Positions 1 to 7,163 of a stretch of DNA of 64,000 nucleotides are shown one piece after another. The position numbers and the translations under genes are program-made. The DNA comes from Thermus brockianus. Its GTDB lineage: Bacteria; Deinococcota; Deinococci; Deinococcales; Thermaceae. The stretch lies in the NCBI RefSeq assembly GCF_001880325.1, contig NZ_CP016312.1, positions 1,116,001 to 1,180,000 of the forward strand, in the 5' to 3' direction. The number at the start of each line of letters is the position of its first letter. Position 1 is the first letter of the stretch. The notes below the pieces were generated by a model. It made no database searches and was not told the origin of the DNA. It was given only the letters and a program-made list of their open reading frames with translations.

Positions 1-1102
1 CTGCCCGGAGGAGGTCCTCCAGGGGCCGCACCAGGGCGATGCGGACAAAACCCCTTCCCCCAGGGCCAAAGCCTTGGCCTGGGGCCAAGGCCACGCCCCG
101 TTCCACCAGGCGCAGGGCGAAGTCCAGGTCGTCCACCCCCTGGGGCAACCTGCCCCAGAGGTACATGGTGGCCCGGGGGGGCAGAAGCGCCAGGGCCCCC
201 TCCAGCGCCCGCGCCATTCCCAGGGCCCTTTCCCGGTAGACCTGGGCATAGCCCCGGGTGACCTCCCTCGGGGTCTGGAGGGCCGCCACCCCCAGGCGCA
301 GGATGCCGGCGTACTGGTTGAAGTCTATGACCCCCTTCACCCGCTCTAGCCGCCCTATGGCCTCCTCGCTTCCCAAGGCGAAGCCCAGGCGGAAGCCCGC
401 CAGGTTGTAGCTCTTGGAGAGGGAGAAGAACTCCACCACCCGCTCCTTGGCCCCGGGGAGGGCCAAGGGGGAAGGGGCCTCTCCCTCGTAGACCTGGTCC
501 ACGTAGGGGTTGTCGTGGATGAGCCAAAGCCCGTACCGCTTCGCCAGGGCCAGGGCCTCCTCCAGGTACCCCCAGTCGGCCACCGCCCCCGTGGGGTTGT
601 TGGGGTAGTTGAGGAGGAGGACCTTAGCCTCCCGCAGGACGGCCTCCGGCACCCTCTTCAGGTCGGCGAGGCCGTCTGGACGCAAGGGGATGGGGTAGGT
701 CCTTAGGGAGGCCACCCGGGCGGCACCGAAGTAGCTCGGGTAGGCCACCTCGGGGAGGAGGAGGAGGTCTTCCGGTTCCGTGAGGGCGAGGAGGAGGTGG
801 GCGAGGCCCTCTTGGCTGCCGATGAGGGCCAGGGCCTCCCGCTTGGGGTCTAGGGGTACGCCGTAGCGCCCTTGGTACCAGGTGGTGGCCGCTTCCAGGA
901 AGGGTAGGGTGCAGCTTTTTAGGCAGTAGCCGTAGGTCCTGGGGTCGGAGAGGGCCTCCCGTAGGGCCATGAGGGGGGCTTCTGGGGGCGGGAGGTCCGT
1001 GGAGCCGATGGAGAGGTCTATGAGCTCTACCCCCCTTTCCCGGGCCCTTCGCTTGGCCTCGTCCACCACCAGGAAGACGGAGGGCTCCGGCACCCTACTC
1101 AT
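1..1102 (-). CDS. Class I/II PLP-dependent aminotransferase, C-terminus cut by the window edge
   Basis: A fold-type I aminotransferase read leftwards; the last part lies outside the window. The start is ATG at 1102-1100. Visible family features are the NNPTGAV stretch near residue 160, the IHDNPYV stretch that binds the pyridoxal ring, and the SLSKSYNLAGFR segment with the Schiff-base lysine and the phosphate-contacting Arg. This is the pattern of aspartate or LL-diaminopimelate type aminotransferases; the substrate cannot be decided from sequence. Its start overlaps the end of the MogA-like gene by 8 nt, so the two are probably co-transcribed and translationally coupled. Confidence 0.88.
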   Translation of the reverse strand, partial: MSRVPEPSVFLVVDEAKRRARERGVELIDLSIGSTDLPPPEAPLMALREALSDPRTYGYCLKSCTLPFLEAATTWYQGRYGVPLDPKREALALIGSQEGLAHLLLALTEPEDLLLLPEVAYPSYFGAARVASLRTYPIPLRPDGLADLKRVPEAVLREAKVLLLNYPNNPTGAVADWGYLEEALALAKRYGLWLIHDNPYVDQVYEGEAPSPLALPGAKERVVEFFSLSKSYNLAGFRLGFALGSEEAIGRLERVKGVIDFNQYAGILRLGVAALQTPREVTRGYAQVYRERALGMARALEGALALLPPRATMYLWGRLPQGVDDLDFALRLVERGVALAPGQGFGPGGRGFVRIALVRPLEDLLRA

Positions 1103-1589
1103 GGTGCCCCTCCCGCCAGACCTTGCCCGTGACCAGGCTCAGGGCGTGGGGCAACACGGGCAGCACCGCCTCCAGGGACTCCCGCGCCCCCTTGGGGCTT
1201 CCCGGCAGGTTCAGGATGAGGGTCCTGCCCCGCACCCCCGCCACCCCCCGGGAGAGGGCGGCCATGGGGGTTTTCTCCAGGCCCTTCAGGCGCATGAGTT
1301 CGGGAAGGCCCGGCACCTCCCGCTCCAAGACCTCCCGGGTGGCCTCGGGGGTCCGGTCCCGGGGGCTCAGGCCCGTGCCCCCGTTGGTGAGGATGAGGTC
1401 TAAACCCTCCCGGTCGGTCCAAAGCCGGAGCACCTTCTTGATCATGGGGGGCTCGTCGGGCACCACCTCGTAGGCCACCACCTCGTAGGGCCCCCCCTTG
1501 AGGGCCTCCCGCAGGGCCAGGTGGGTGATGTCCTCCCGCTCGCCGCGGAAGCCCTTGTCGGAGACCGTGAGGATGCCCACGCGGAACAT
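1095..1589 (-). CDS. MogA/MoaB-type molybdenum cofactor biosynthesis protein
   Basis: A 164-residue protein of the MoCF-binding family, which adenylylates molybdopterin before molybdate insertion. The N-terminus MFRVGILTVSDKG and the segment TNGGTGLSPRDRTPEA (GGTG plus the D-x-T-x-E motif) are diagnostic. The ATG at 1589 is chosen because it is where the family begins; a longer in-frame extension upstream has no similarity. Length fits MogA/MoaB (about 160-190). MogA and MoaB cannot be separated by eye. It is relevant to the molybdopterin oxidoreductase at 11.3-13.3 kb, although the two are not adjacent. Confidence 0.9.
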   Translation of the reverse strand: MFRVGILTVSDKGFRGEREDITHLALREALKGGPYEVVAYEVVPDEPPMIKKVLRLWTDREGLDLILTNGGTGLSPRDRTPEATREVLEREVPGLPELMRLKGLEKTPMAALSRGVAGVRGRTLILNLPGSPKGARESLEAVLPVLPHALSLVTGKVWREGHHE

Positions 1590-1623
1590 TTGCCTCAAAG
1601 TACCACACCGGAGAAGGGCAGGA

Positions 1624-1655
1624 TAACGCAAACCTAACGCCCTTCCCTCTACCCT
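1624..1655 (+). promoter_or_regulatory. Direct-repeat promoter, site A, of the monooxygenase-regulator operon
   Basis: Two heptamers, TAACGCA (1624-1630) and TAACGCC (1635-1641), lie exactly 11 bp apart. Eight nt further on is a -10 box TACCCT (1650-1655), with no recognisable -35. This spacing (11-bp period, 8 bp to the -10) is that of promoters activated by SARP-family regulators, and a SARP-like gene lies at 3019. The start codon at 1689 is about 33 nt downstream behind a G/A-rich ribosome site. Sites B (4926) and C (3734) have the same layout. Confidence 0.6.
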
Positions 1656-1698
1656 AAAGGGGCCTTAAGGGCGGGAAAGGGGTTTGGCATGACTTCAT

Positions 1699-1727
1699 TT
1701 GTGGTCAACCCCCTTTTCGGATATTCA
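1699..1727. repeat. Left target-site duplication and left terminal inverted repeat of the IS
   Basis: Positions 1699-1708 read TTGTGGTCAA, the target copy belonging to the interrupted gene. Positions 1709-1727 are the left inverted repeat. The junction falls within codon 7 of the interrupted gene. Confidence 0.9.
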
Positions 1728-2731
1728 CCTGCGTACTCACCTCACGCCACCGCCCGCAACACCCGGGTGATGGGCAGACCCGCCTGCCCAAGAAGCTGGG
1801 CCACCACGCTCCAGGCCATCACCCAAGCTTCCACTTGCAGGGCCACCGCCTTCAGCCCCCGTACCCTCCCCACCGCCCCCACCAGCCCATCGGCCCCTTC
1901 AGCAGACCAAAGACCGTCTCCAGCTCCCACCGCCGCCCCAAAAGCCTCCGGTACGCACCTCTCCCCGCCGCCGCAGGTTCAAAAGCCGCCCCTCCCTTTG
2001 GCCTTCCCCGTCTCCGGTTATGCCCCGTCACCAGAAGCATCCCTCGCCTCCTCGTCAACCGAAAGTTGGCTTCCCCCTCGTAGGCCGCGTCCGCCACCAC
2101 CACGGGGGGCTTCTCCCCAGGAAACCTCTCCACCCCCAGAGCATCCCCCGCCCCACCGGGGAGTCGTGCCATGAGGCCGGGGTCACCCGTAGGGCCAGCA
2201 CCTCCCCCGTGTCCAGGTCCACGAGGAGGTGGAGCTTGTACCCATAAACCCAGCCCCCATCCGAGCCCACGCCCCAAGCCGCCTCCCCATCCGACCTCTG
2301 GGCGGGGAGAAGGGTGGCGTCCATGGCCAGCACCCGCCTCCCCCGGCCCACCCGCTTCCCTCCCCGCAGGAGGGGCCAGGGTAGCTTCCGGCTCCGCTCG
2401 CTGAGGGTGGCAGAGGAGGGAACGCGCTCTAGACCGAGGCGCTTGCGGAGCCTAGGGTTGCGGGCCAGTTCCCGGCGCATGCGTTCGCTGGAGAAGCCCA
2501 GGAGGGCGCGGACCAGGTGGAAGAGAAAGAGGCTGAGGTCGGAGAAGGTCCTGGGCCTGCCGGGTTTCTCTCCCTTCTGGCAAGCGGGCTTGGAGCCATG
2601 CCTGGAGCAGGGGACCAGTTCCTCCAGGGCAGGGTAGGATGGAAGGGGCGTCTGGTGTGCTTCCACAGCTCACCAAGCGCCCCTTTTCCTTTGGCTTGTC
2701 AAGGGGTATGCATTGAATATCCGAAAGGGGG
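1709..2731. mobile_element. IS4-family insertion sequence, 1,023 bp
   Basis: The element is bounded by imperfect terminal inverted repeats: left CCCCCTTTTCGGATATTCA (1709-1727) and right, read inwards, CCCCCTTTCGGATATTCA (2731-2714), differing by one T. It is flanked by an exact 10-bp direct duplication TTGTGGTCAA. It carries one DDE transposase gene on the minus strand. The C-terminal transposase signature resembles the IS4 YREK motif (R-3-E-6-K kept, Tyr replaced by Leu), and target duplications of about 10 bp fit that family. The perfect duplication suggests a recent insertion. Confidence 0.9.
1742..2666 (-). pseudogene. IS4-type DDE transposase, broken in this sequence by two single-base frame breaks
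   Basis: The reading starts at GTG 2666 and runs through three frames to a stop at 1742. Frame one carries VLAMDATLLPAQ (first Asp) and YGYKLHLLVDL. Frame two carries VVVADAAYEGEANF (second Asp) and RRWELETVFGLLK (Glu of the triad). Frame three carries the C-terminal helix. Adding one base to the C run 2145-2149 and one to 1894-1897 restores a single 308-residue protein with the triad in order. The breaks could be real decay, but their form matches three other breaks in this window and suggests base-calling error, in which case the transposase is intact. Confidence 0.85.
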
Positions 2732-2741
2732 TTGTGGTCAA
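2714..2741. repeat. Right terminal inverted repeat of the IS and right target-site duplication
   Basis: Positions 2714-2731 are the complement of the left end, one base shorter. Positions 2732-2741 repeat TTGTGGTCAA exactly. The base before the duplication differs on the two sides (t at 1698, g at 2731), so the duplication is exactly 10 bp. Confidence 0.9.
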
Positions 2742-3018
2742 ATTGCAGGTGAACGATTTTGACGCCTGGAAACAGGTTTACGACCAATTTGCGGATATGC
2801 GGCGGGAAAAGGGCGTGGACTCCTCTGTGGTTCTCCGGGACGCCACGGACGCCCATGCGGTATGGGTGATCCACCATTTCCCCACCGCCGAGGGCGCACG
2901 TGCGTTCGCCCGTTCTTCGGAACTCCGGGAGGCGATGCGCCAGTCGGGGGTCGTCGGCCATGAGCTCTGGTTCTTGCAGGAGGTGGAGCGCTTCGTATAC
3001 TAAGGGCTTTCGGTTCCG

Positions 3019-3729
3019 GTGCTAAGCTCAGGGGAGAGGCTAGGTGTGGGCACCGGGTGGCGGGTGTGGGCGGGTTCGGCGGCGTGGCTATCAGCGCCGT
3101 GGCCGGCCCATTTCCCCCTTTGGTTCCAGGTTCTTGGACCCTTATCCCTAGGAGGGCTTCCCCTGCGGGGCCGGCGGCGACGGGCGCTTTTGGTAGGCCT
3201 CCTGGAGGCCAGGGCCGCTGGGCGAATTGGGCTTCCCCCTCTTGACCTAGAGGACCTCCTCTATCCTGGCCAAGAGGAGGCCAGGGCTTTTGGAGCGCTG
3301 CGGGAACTGATTTTTGCGTTGCGCCAGCAGTTTGGGCTGGACGTCATTGAGCGAAGGGGTACTTTGTACGCCTTGGGGAAAAGGGTGGTCTCCGACCTGG
3401 AAACCTTCTTGGCGAGTCCCCAACCGGGGTTTTGGCGGGGTCCGTATTTGGATGGCCTGGGCACGGACCGGCTCCTTTGGGCCCGGGTGTACCGTAGGGC
3501 CCTGGAGGCGGCAGGGCGGGTAGAACCGCTAGAGGCTTGCCGCCTTCTTTTCTGGATTTTGCAGGAGGAGCCTTACGACCAGGAAACCTTGAGGCTTCTC
3601 TTGCGTAATCTGGAGGCTTTGGGCTCCATGAGCGCTTTGGACGAGGTATACCTTCAGGCGAAACGCCGTTTCCAGGAAGTGGGCCTGGACCTACCTCCGA
3701 CCCCAGGAGAGTTCCTGCGGCGCGGTTAA
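3019..3729 (+). CDS. SARP/BTAD-family transcriptional regulator
   Basis: Up to 236 residues. From about residue 36 there is an OmpR-like winged-helix pattern typical of SARPs (FQVLGPLSLGGLPL, GRRRRALLVGLLEA, DLEDLLYPG, ALRELIFALRQQFG, then IERRGTLYAL). From about residue 145 follows an alpha-helical bacterial transcriptional activator domain (RGPYLDGL, LLRNLEALGS, DEVYLQAKRRFQEVGLDLPPTPGEFL). There is no ATPase or TPR extension, so it is a small SARP. The start is uncertain: GTG 3019 is the longest option, and later GTGs up to residue 23 are possible. It lies 15 nt behind the interrupted monooxygenase-like gene and is probably in its operon. Known SARPs bind heptamer direct repeats 11 bp apart upstream of the -10; three such sites lie nearby. 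Confidence 0.75.
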   Translation: MLSSGERLGVGTGWRVWAGSAAWLSAPWPAHFPLWFQVLGPLSLGGLPLRGRRRRALLVGLLEARAAGRIGLPPLDLEDLLYPGQEEARAFGALRELIFALRQQFGLDVIERRGTLYALGKRVVSDLETFLASPQPGFWRGPYLDGLGTDRLLWARVYRRALEAAGRVEPLEACRLLFWILQEEPYDQETLRLLLRNLEALGSMSALDEVYLQAKRRFQEVGLDLPPTPGEFLRRG

Positions 3730-3733
3730 AAGG

Positions 3734-3765
3734 TGACGCAGTCCTAACGTCAACCCTTTTAACCT
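3734..3765 (+). promoter_or_regulatory. Direct-repeat promoter, site C, of the beta-propeller gene
   Basis: TGACGCA (3734-3740) and TAACGTC (3745-3751) are 11 bp apart. Eight nt later is the -10-like TAACCT (3760-3765). The propeller gene starts at 3807 after a GGAAGGAG ribosome site. The geometry is identical to site A. It lies directly after the stop codon of the SARP-like gene. Confidence 0.55.
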
Positions 3766-3806
3766 CAAAGGTGCGGCCCAGGTGGGTTGCCTGAGGAAGG
3801 AGCATT

Positions 3807-4862
3807 ATGGGAAAGCTATGGGCAGGAGCATTTCTGGTCCTGGGCTTGGCGGTGGCCGCCCAGGGAGTGCCGGTCATTACCGGTTTGAACGGGCCCATGG
3901 GGCTGCTCTTTGCCCCCGATGGGCGGCTTTATGTGGTGGAATACGGTCTGGGCGGGGATACCGAGGTGGAGGCGATAAATCCGGAAACAGGGGAGAAGGT
4001 GTTGGCCCGCATGGGCGCCACCTCCCGGGTCTTGCGCTTGGAACCCGATGGGGCCCTTGAGGAAGTGGCCCGCTTCCCCTCCGTGGCTTTTGGTCAGGAG
4101 TCCAGCGGGGCCTCGAGGCTGGCCTGGTTGGGCGGGCTTTTGGTCACCAGCGGGGGCTGGAACCAGGCGAGCATGGACCCCATGCCCCTCATGGCGGTGG
4201 TGGCCCGGGTAGGGCCTCAGGGGCCCGAGAAGGTAGCGGACCTTTGGGCCTTTGAGAAAGCCCAAAACCCGGATGGTTACCACTTGGACTCCCACCCTTA
4301 CGGCCTGACCGTGGGGGGCGATGGCTACGTCTACGTGACCGACGCCGGGGCCAACGCCCTTCTGCGGGTCAACCCCTCCACTGGGGCGGTACGTCTGGTG
4401 GCGACCTTCGCCGGCTTGCCGGGCCCCTTCGCTAACCCTGCCCGGGGTGGAGCCCAGGAGATGGACCCCGTGCCCACAGCGGTGGTGGTGAAAAACGGGG
4501 TCTTCTACGTGAGCCTGCTTTCGGGTGGCCCCTTTCTTAAGGGAGCCGCCAAGGTGGTGAAGGTGGAGGGGGGCAAGGTGAGCGATTACGCCGCCGGGGC
4601 CACCATGCTCACCGACCTTCAGGAGGGGCCAGACGGCCAGCTTTATGCCGTGCGCTTTGCGGAAACCGGGGAGCGGGGGCCTATCCCAGGTACCGGGGCG
4701 GTGCTCCGGGTGCGGCCTGGGGGCTTTGAGGTGGTGGTGGACGGGCTTGCCTTCCCCACGGCCTTGGCCATCACCCCAAGCGGCGACCTTTACGTGACGG
4801 TGAACGGCGTGGGGGCCCCGGGCAGCGGGGCGGTCTGGAAGTTCGCCGGGGCGGTTCGGTAG
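3807..4862 (+). CDS. Exported ScyD/ScyE-like beta-propeller protein
   Basis: 351 residues with an N-terminal signal peptide (MGKLWAGAFLVLGLAVAAQG; likely cut after AAQ or nearby). The body has repeated propeller-blade motifs such as PMGLLFAPDGRLYVVEYG, PYGLTVGGDGYVYVTDAGANALLRV, TDLQEGPDGQLYAVRF and PTALAITPSGDLYVTVNG. These match the NHL/SMP-30-like family annotated as ScyD/ScyE, an extracytoplasmic sugar- or ester-binding-like fold with no agreed reaction. ATG at 3807 has a good ribosome site. It has its own direct-repeat promoter and a terminator at 4883, so it forms a single-gene unit of the proposed SARP regulon. Confidence 0.8.
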   Translation: MGKLWAGAFLVLGLAVAAQGVPVITGLNGPMGLLFAPDGRLYVVEYGLGGDTEVEAINPETGEKVLARMGATSRVLRLEPDGALEEVARFPSVAFGQESSGASRLAWLGGLLVTSGGWNQASMDPMPLMAVVARVGPQGPEKVADLWAFEKAQNPDGYHLDSHPYGLTVGGDGYVYVTDAGANALLRVNPSTGAVRLVATFAGLPGPFANPARGGAQEMDPVPTAVVVKNGVFYVSLLSGGPFLKGAAKVVKVEGGKVSDYAAGATMLTDLQEGPDGQLYAVRFAETGERGPIPGTGAVLRVRPGGFEVVVDGLAFPTALAITPSGDLYVTVNGVGAPGSGAVWKFAGAVR

Positions 4863-4882
4863 GCGGGGTTGCCCTTCGCTAG

Positions 4883-4912
4883 AGCTTCCCAGCCCAGCTG
4901 GGAAGCTTTTTC
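4883..4912 (+). terminator. Rho-independent terminator of the propeller gene
   Basis: A perfect 10-bp stem AGCTTCCCAG / CTGGGAAGCT with a 5-nt loop (4883-4907), followed by a T run (4907-4911). Confidence 0.93.
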
Positions 4913-4925
4913 TTGGGGTAGAAGC

Positions 4926-4956
4926 TAACGCAAACCTGGCCCTTCCCGCCTATCCT
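4926..4956 (+). promoter_or_regulatory. Direct-repeat promoter, site B, of the 5.1-kb unknown gene
   Basis: TAACGCAAACC at 4926-4936 is identical over 11 bases to the first repeat unit of site A (1624-1634). The second unit is degenerate (TGGCCCT, 4937-4943), and a -10 box TATCCT (4951-4956) follows after 7 nt. A strong AAGGAGG at 4986 and the ATG at 4998 lie downstream. Confidence 0.5.
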
Positions 4957-4997
4957 GGGTAGAGCAACCCATTGGTTGCGGGAACAAGGAGGGGGGT

Positions 4998-5105
4998 ATG
5001 GGATTCCAGGTTGCGGTGGGCCGGCCATTGCCGGCCAGGTTTAGGGGGAATTGCCTTGGGCAAATCCGGGGAGGGTTTCTCCGGAGGGTGTATGTGGTTT
5101 CCTGA
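4998..5105 (+). CDS. Possible 35-residue leader peptide overlapping the next gene's start
   Basis: ATG 4998 follows an excellent Shine-Dalgarno (AAGGAGG at 4986-4992) and opens a 35-codon frame, MGFQVAVGRPLPARF... rich in Arg and Gly, ending at TGA 5103-5105. That is 14 nt inside the following gene. No family is recognised. It may be a leader peptide coupling translation of the downstream gene; alternatively the strong ribosome site marks a lost start, and the frame is chance. It is the first start codon behind promoter site B. Confidence 0.3.
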   Translation: MGFQVAVGRPLPARFRGNCLGQIRGGFLRRVYVVS

Positions 5106-5508
5106 TCCTTTTCCCCTGGCGGCGGCGGTTCACGAGCGGCAGGCGGCCCTGAGGTCGGAAGCAGAAAGGGAAAGGCTCCTCCGGGAAGCCTTGGGGGTTA
5201 GGGGGGTGGGCTTTAGGAGGTTTTGGCACGCTTTTCTGTGCCGCAAGGAGGTGCCGGGCCTGTGCCGGGCCCGCCGCGCCTTCTTGGACGCGCACCCCGA
5301 ATGGCACGGGCTTTTCCCAGACGAAGACTTTTGCGTCCGCTTAATCCCTCAGCTTCGCCACGGCGGGATGGGGGCGGAGGCCTTGGCCGCCCTCTGGGTG
5401 AAGTACCTGGGCCTAGGAGCCCAGACCGCTACGGACTGGTGGGGCTCCATGGTGCAGGGTGCGGAGGCGTTTTTGGCCCTTCTCGGCCAGGAGCCGGGGT
5501 TTGCCTAG
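5092..5508 (+). CDS. Hypothetical protein
   Basis: 138 residues from ATG 5092, preceded by GGAGGG. The N-terminus MWFPDPFPLAAAVHERQ followed by an Arg/Glu-rich helix is where recognisable protein character starts, so the longer upstream in-frame extension (to TTG 4972) is rejected. The protein is helical, without a signal peptide or membrane segment; it contains CRKEVPGLCRARRAF and several Trp residues. I recognise no domain. It lies behind promoter site B, which links it to the SARP-like regulator. Its end overlaps the convergent peptidase gene by 4 nt. Confidence 0.75.
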   Translation: MWFPDPFPLAAAVHERQAALRSEAERERLLREALGVRGVGFRRFWHAFLCRKEVPGLCRARRAFLDAHPEWHGLFPDEDFCVRLIPQLRHGGMGAEALAALWVKYLGLGAQTATDWWGSMVQGAEAFLALLGQEPGFA

Positions 5509-6578
5509 GCCAGGACCCCGTCCCAAGAGCTTCCCCACACCCGGGCCAGGAGGGCCTGGCCGTAGGTTAGCGTCTCCGCCAAGGCGTTGAGGTCCAGCCG
5601 GGCGAAGGTGTCCGTGGGCCAGTGCCAGTCGGGGGGCACGCCCCCATCCAGGCGGATGAGGGTGAGGGTGGGAAAGCCCCTTTGCGCCAGGGGCAGGGCG
5701 TCAAAGTAGGCCAGGCGGTAGCGGAGGGGCCTGGCCCCGGGGGTCCTGCGGGCGGCCTCCAAGAGGGGCCCGCGGTAAGGGGTGTAGCGGAGCATCCCCT
5801 CCCCCTCGGCGTAAAAGAGCTCCCCCCGGCCCACGTTGTCCAGGTTGAGGACGAGGGTTCCCGGAGGCAGGTGGCGGGCGAGGGCCTTGGCCCCCAGCGC
5901 CCCCACCTCCTCGCACCCCGTGAGGGCGAGGCCAAGCCGCCATCCCTTGGGCGGTTCGGTTTCCAGGAAAAGGGCCGTGGCCACCGCCACCCCGCTGGCG
6001 TTGTCGTTCCCCCCTTCCACGTAGGGCGCCCTTACCTCCCGGTAAAGGAGAAGGCCCGCCTGGAGGAGGAAGTAAAGGCCAAGGGGCCACTTGAGGGGCG
6101 TGAGGGCGAGGAGGGGGCTCAGGAAGGCCAGGGTGGCGTTGAGGAGGAAGTTTTGCCGGAAGCCCCTCACCCGCTTGGGGTGGTAGAGGAAGAAGGTCTT
6201 GGCGGTGTCCACGTGGGCCAGGAGGACCAGGGCCCTTTTTCCCTCGCCCTTCCAGGCCAGGAGGTTTTGCGAGGGGTGGCGGTCCAAGAGGAAGCCCCAA
6301 GGCCGATACCCCTGAAAGTAGAGGGAGAAGGCCAGGGCCCCAAGGAGGGGGAAGATGGGGGAAAGGGGGCTTAGGGCGAGGAGGAGGCTGATGCCAAAGA
6401 GTTCGGGGCCGTAGCTTCTCACCCCCCGGAAGGGTAGGGTCTCCACCGCTTCTCCCCTCGCCTCCAAGAACGCCCTTAGGCGGCGGAAGGCCTCGGCCTC
6501 CTCGGGCGTGGCGCTTCCCCGGTGGGGGAGGTGGAGGAGGGCGAGGACCGCTTTTAGCGTCTCCACCTTCCCCAGCAT
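5505..6578 (-). CDS. M28-family metallopeptidase with internal membrane segments
   Basis: 357 residues. Zinc-peptidase motifs of the M28 aminopeptidase family are in order: AHVDTAK (His about 122), EGGNDNASG (Asp about 192), GCEEVG (Glu 223/224), LNLDNVG (Asp about 247) and HWPTDTF (final His). Unusually, two hydrophobic hairpins interrupt the fold at about residues 58-90 and 143-178; the second sits between the first two metal ligands. A membrane-anchored peptidase is likely, of unknown substrate. The ATG at 6578 is divergent from the acetyltransferase start with only 9 nt between them. Confidence 0.85.
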   Translation of the reverse strand: MLGKVETLKAVLALLHLPHRGSATPEEAEAFRRLRAFLEARGEAVETLPFRGVRSYGPELFGISLLLALSPLSPIFPLLGALAFSLYFQGYRPWGFLLDRHPSQNLLAWKGEGKRALVLLAHVDTAKTFFLYHPKRVRGFRQNFLLNATLAFLSPLLALTPLKWPLGLYFLLQAGLLLYREVRAPYVEGGNDNASGVAVATALFLETEPPKGWRLGLALTGCEEVGALGAKALARHLPPGTLVLNLDNVGRGELFYAEGEGMLRYTPYRGPLLEAARRTPGARPLRYRLAYFDALPLAQRGFPTLTLIRLDGGVPPDWHWPTDTFARLDLNALAETLTYGQALLARVWGSSWDGVLA

Positions 6579-6587
6579 AATGGGTCC

Positions 6588-7163
6588 ATGTGGACCTTCC
6601 CCGAGCGCCTGGCTGGGCGGTACGTGCGCCTAGAACCCCTAAGCCTCAGCCATCTCCCCGGCTTCCTCGCCCAGTATGACCCCGAGGTCTACCGCTTCCT
6701 AAGCCGCATTCCCCTGGCCCCCACGGAGGAAGCCCTAAGGGCCCACCTGGAGGCCCTCCTCTCCGAGCCCGGCCGGGTGAACTGGGCGGTCTATTTAGGG
6801 GAAGCCCTGGCGGGGCGCATCTCCGTCATCGCCCCGGAGCCCGAACACCTGAAGCTGGAGATCGGCACCATGATCTTCAAGCCCTTCTGGGGAAGCCCCG
6901 CCAACAAGGAGGCCAAGTACCTCCTCCTCCGCCACGCCTTTGAGGTGCTGGGGGCGGAGCGGGTCCAGTTCAAGGTGAACCTGCAAAACGAGCGGAGCCA
7001 AAGGGCCCTGGAGTCCTTGGGGGCGGTGCGGGAAGGGGTGTTGCGGAGAAACCGCAGGCTTCCCGACGGGAGCTTTCGCGACGACGTGGTCTATAGCCTC
7101 CTGCGGGAGGAATGGCCCCAGGTGAAGGCCCGCCTCGAGGCCCGGCTCTATGGAGGCCCTTAG
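6588..7163 (+). CDS. GNAT-family N-acetyltransferase (RimJ/RimL-like)
   Basis: 191 residues. The pattern RYVRLEPLSLSHLPGF at the start, LEIGTMIFKPFWGSPANKEAKYLLLRHAFEVLGAERV in the acetyl-CoA region, and LQNERSQRALESLGAVREGVLRRNRRLPDGSFRD at the end is that of RimJ/RimL-type acetyltransferases and relatives acting on protein N-termini or small molecules. The substrate is unknown. It overlaps the following transporter gene by 14 nt, so the two probably form an operon. Confidence 0.88.
   Translation: MWTFPERLAGRYVRLEPLSLSHLPGFLAQYDPEVYRFLSRIPLAPTEEALRAHLEALLSEPGRVNWAVYLGEALAGRISVIAPEPEHLKLEIGTMIFKPFWGSPANKEAKYLLLRHAFEVLGAERVQFKVNLQNERSQRALESLGAVREGVLRRNRRLPDGSFRDDVVYSLLREEWPQVKARLEARLYGGP

Larger units (their letters stand above)
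1689..3003 (+). pseudogene. Antibiotic-biosynthesis-monooxygenase-like (dimeric alpha/beta barrel) gene split by an insertion sequence
   Basis: The ATG at 1689 opens a frame (MTSFVV) interrupted after 20 nt by an insertion sequence; the rest resumes at 2742. Removing the IS and one copy of its 10-bp target duplication joins the parts into one 93-residue frame, MTSFVVKLQVNDFDAWK... ending in ...HELWFLQEVERFVY. The pattern (hydrophobic strand, DFDxWK, a helix with MRREKG, HxVWVIHHFPTAEGARAFA, SSELREAM) matches small ABM/'cyclase'-type barrels, often heme- or quinone-related; the substrate is unknown. The 3' part keeps an open frame from TTG 2713 or GTG 2734, so a version starting inside the IS end could still be made. 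The SARP-like regulator follows 15 nt after the stop. Confidence 0.82.

Noticed and set aside
1699-2741. Composite transposon or integron
   Set aside because: Only one transposase and one pair of ends are present; a simple IS explains everything.
4972-5091. Longer 178-residue version of the 5.1-kb protein starting at TTG 4972
   Set aside because: The added N-terminus is Gly/Arg/Trp-rich without protein-like pattern, and ATG 5092 has a proper ribosome site.
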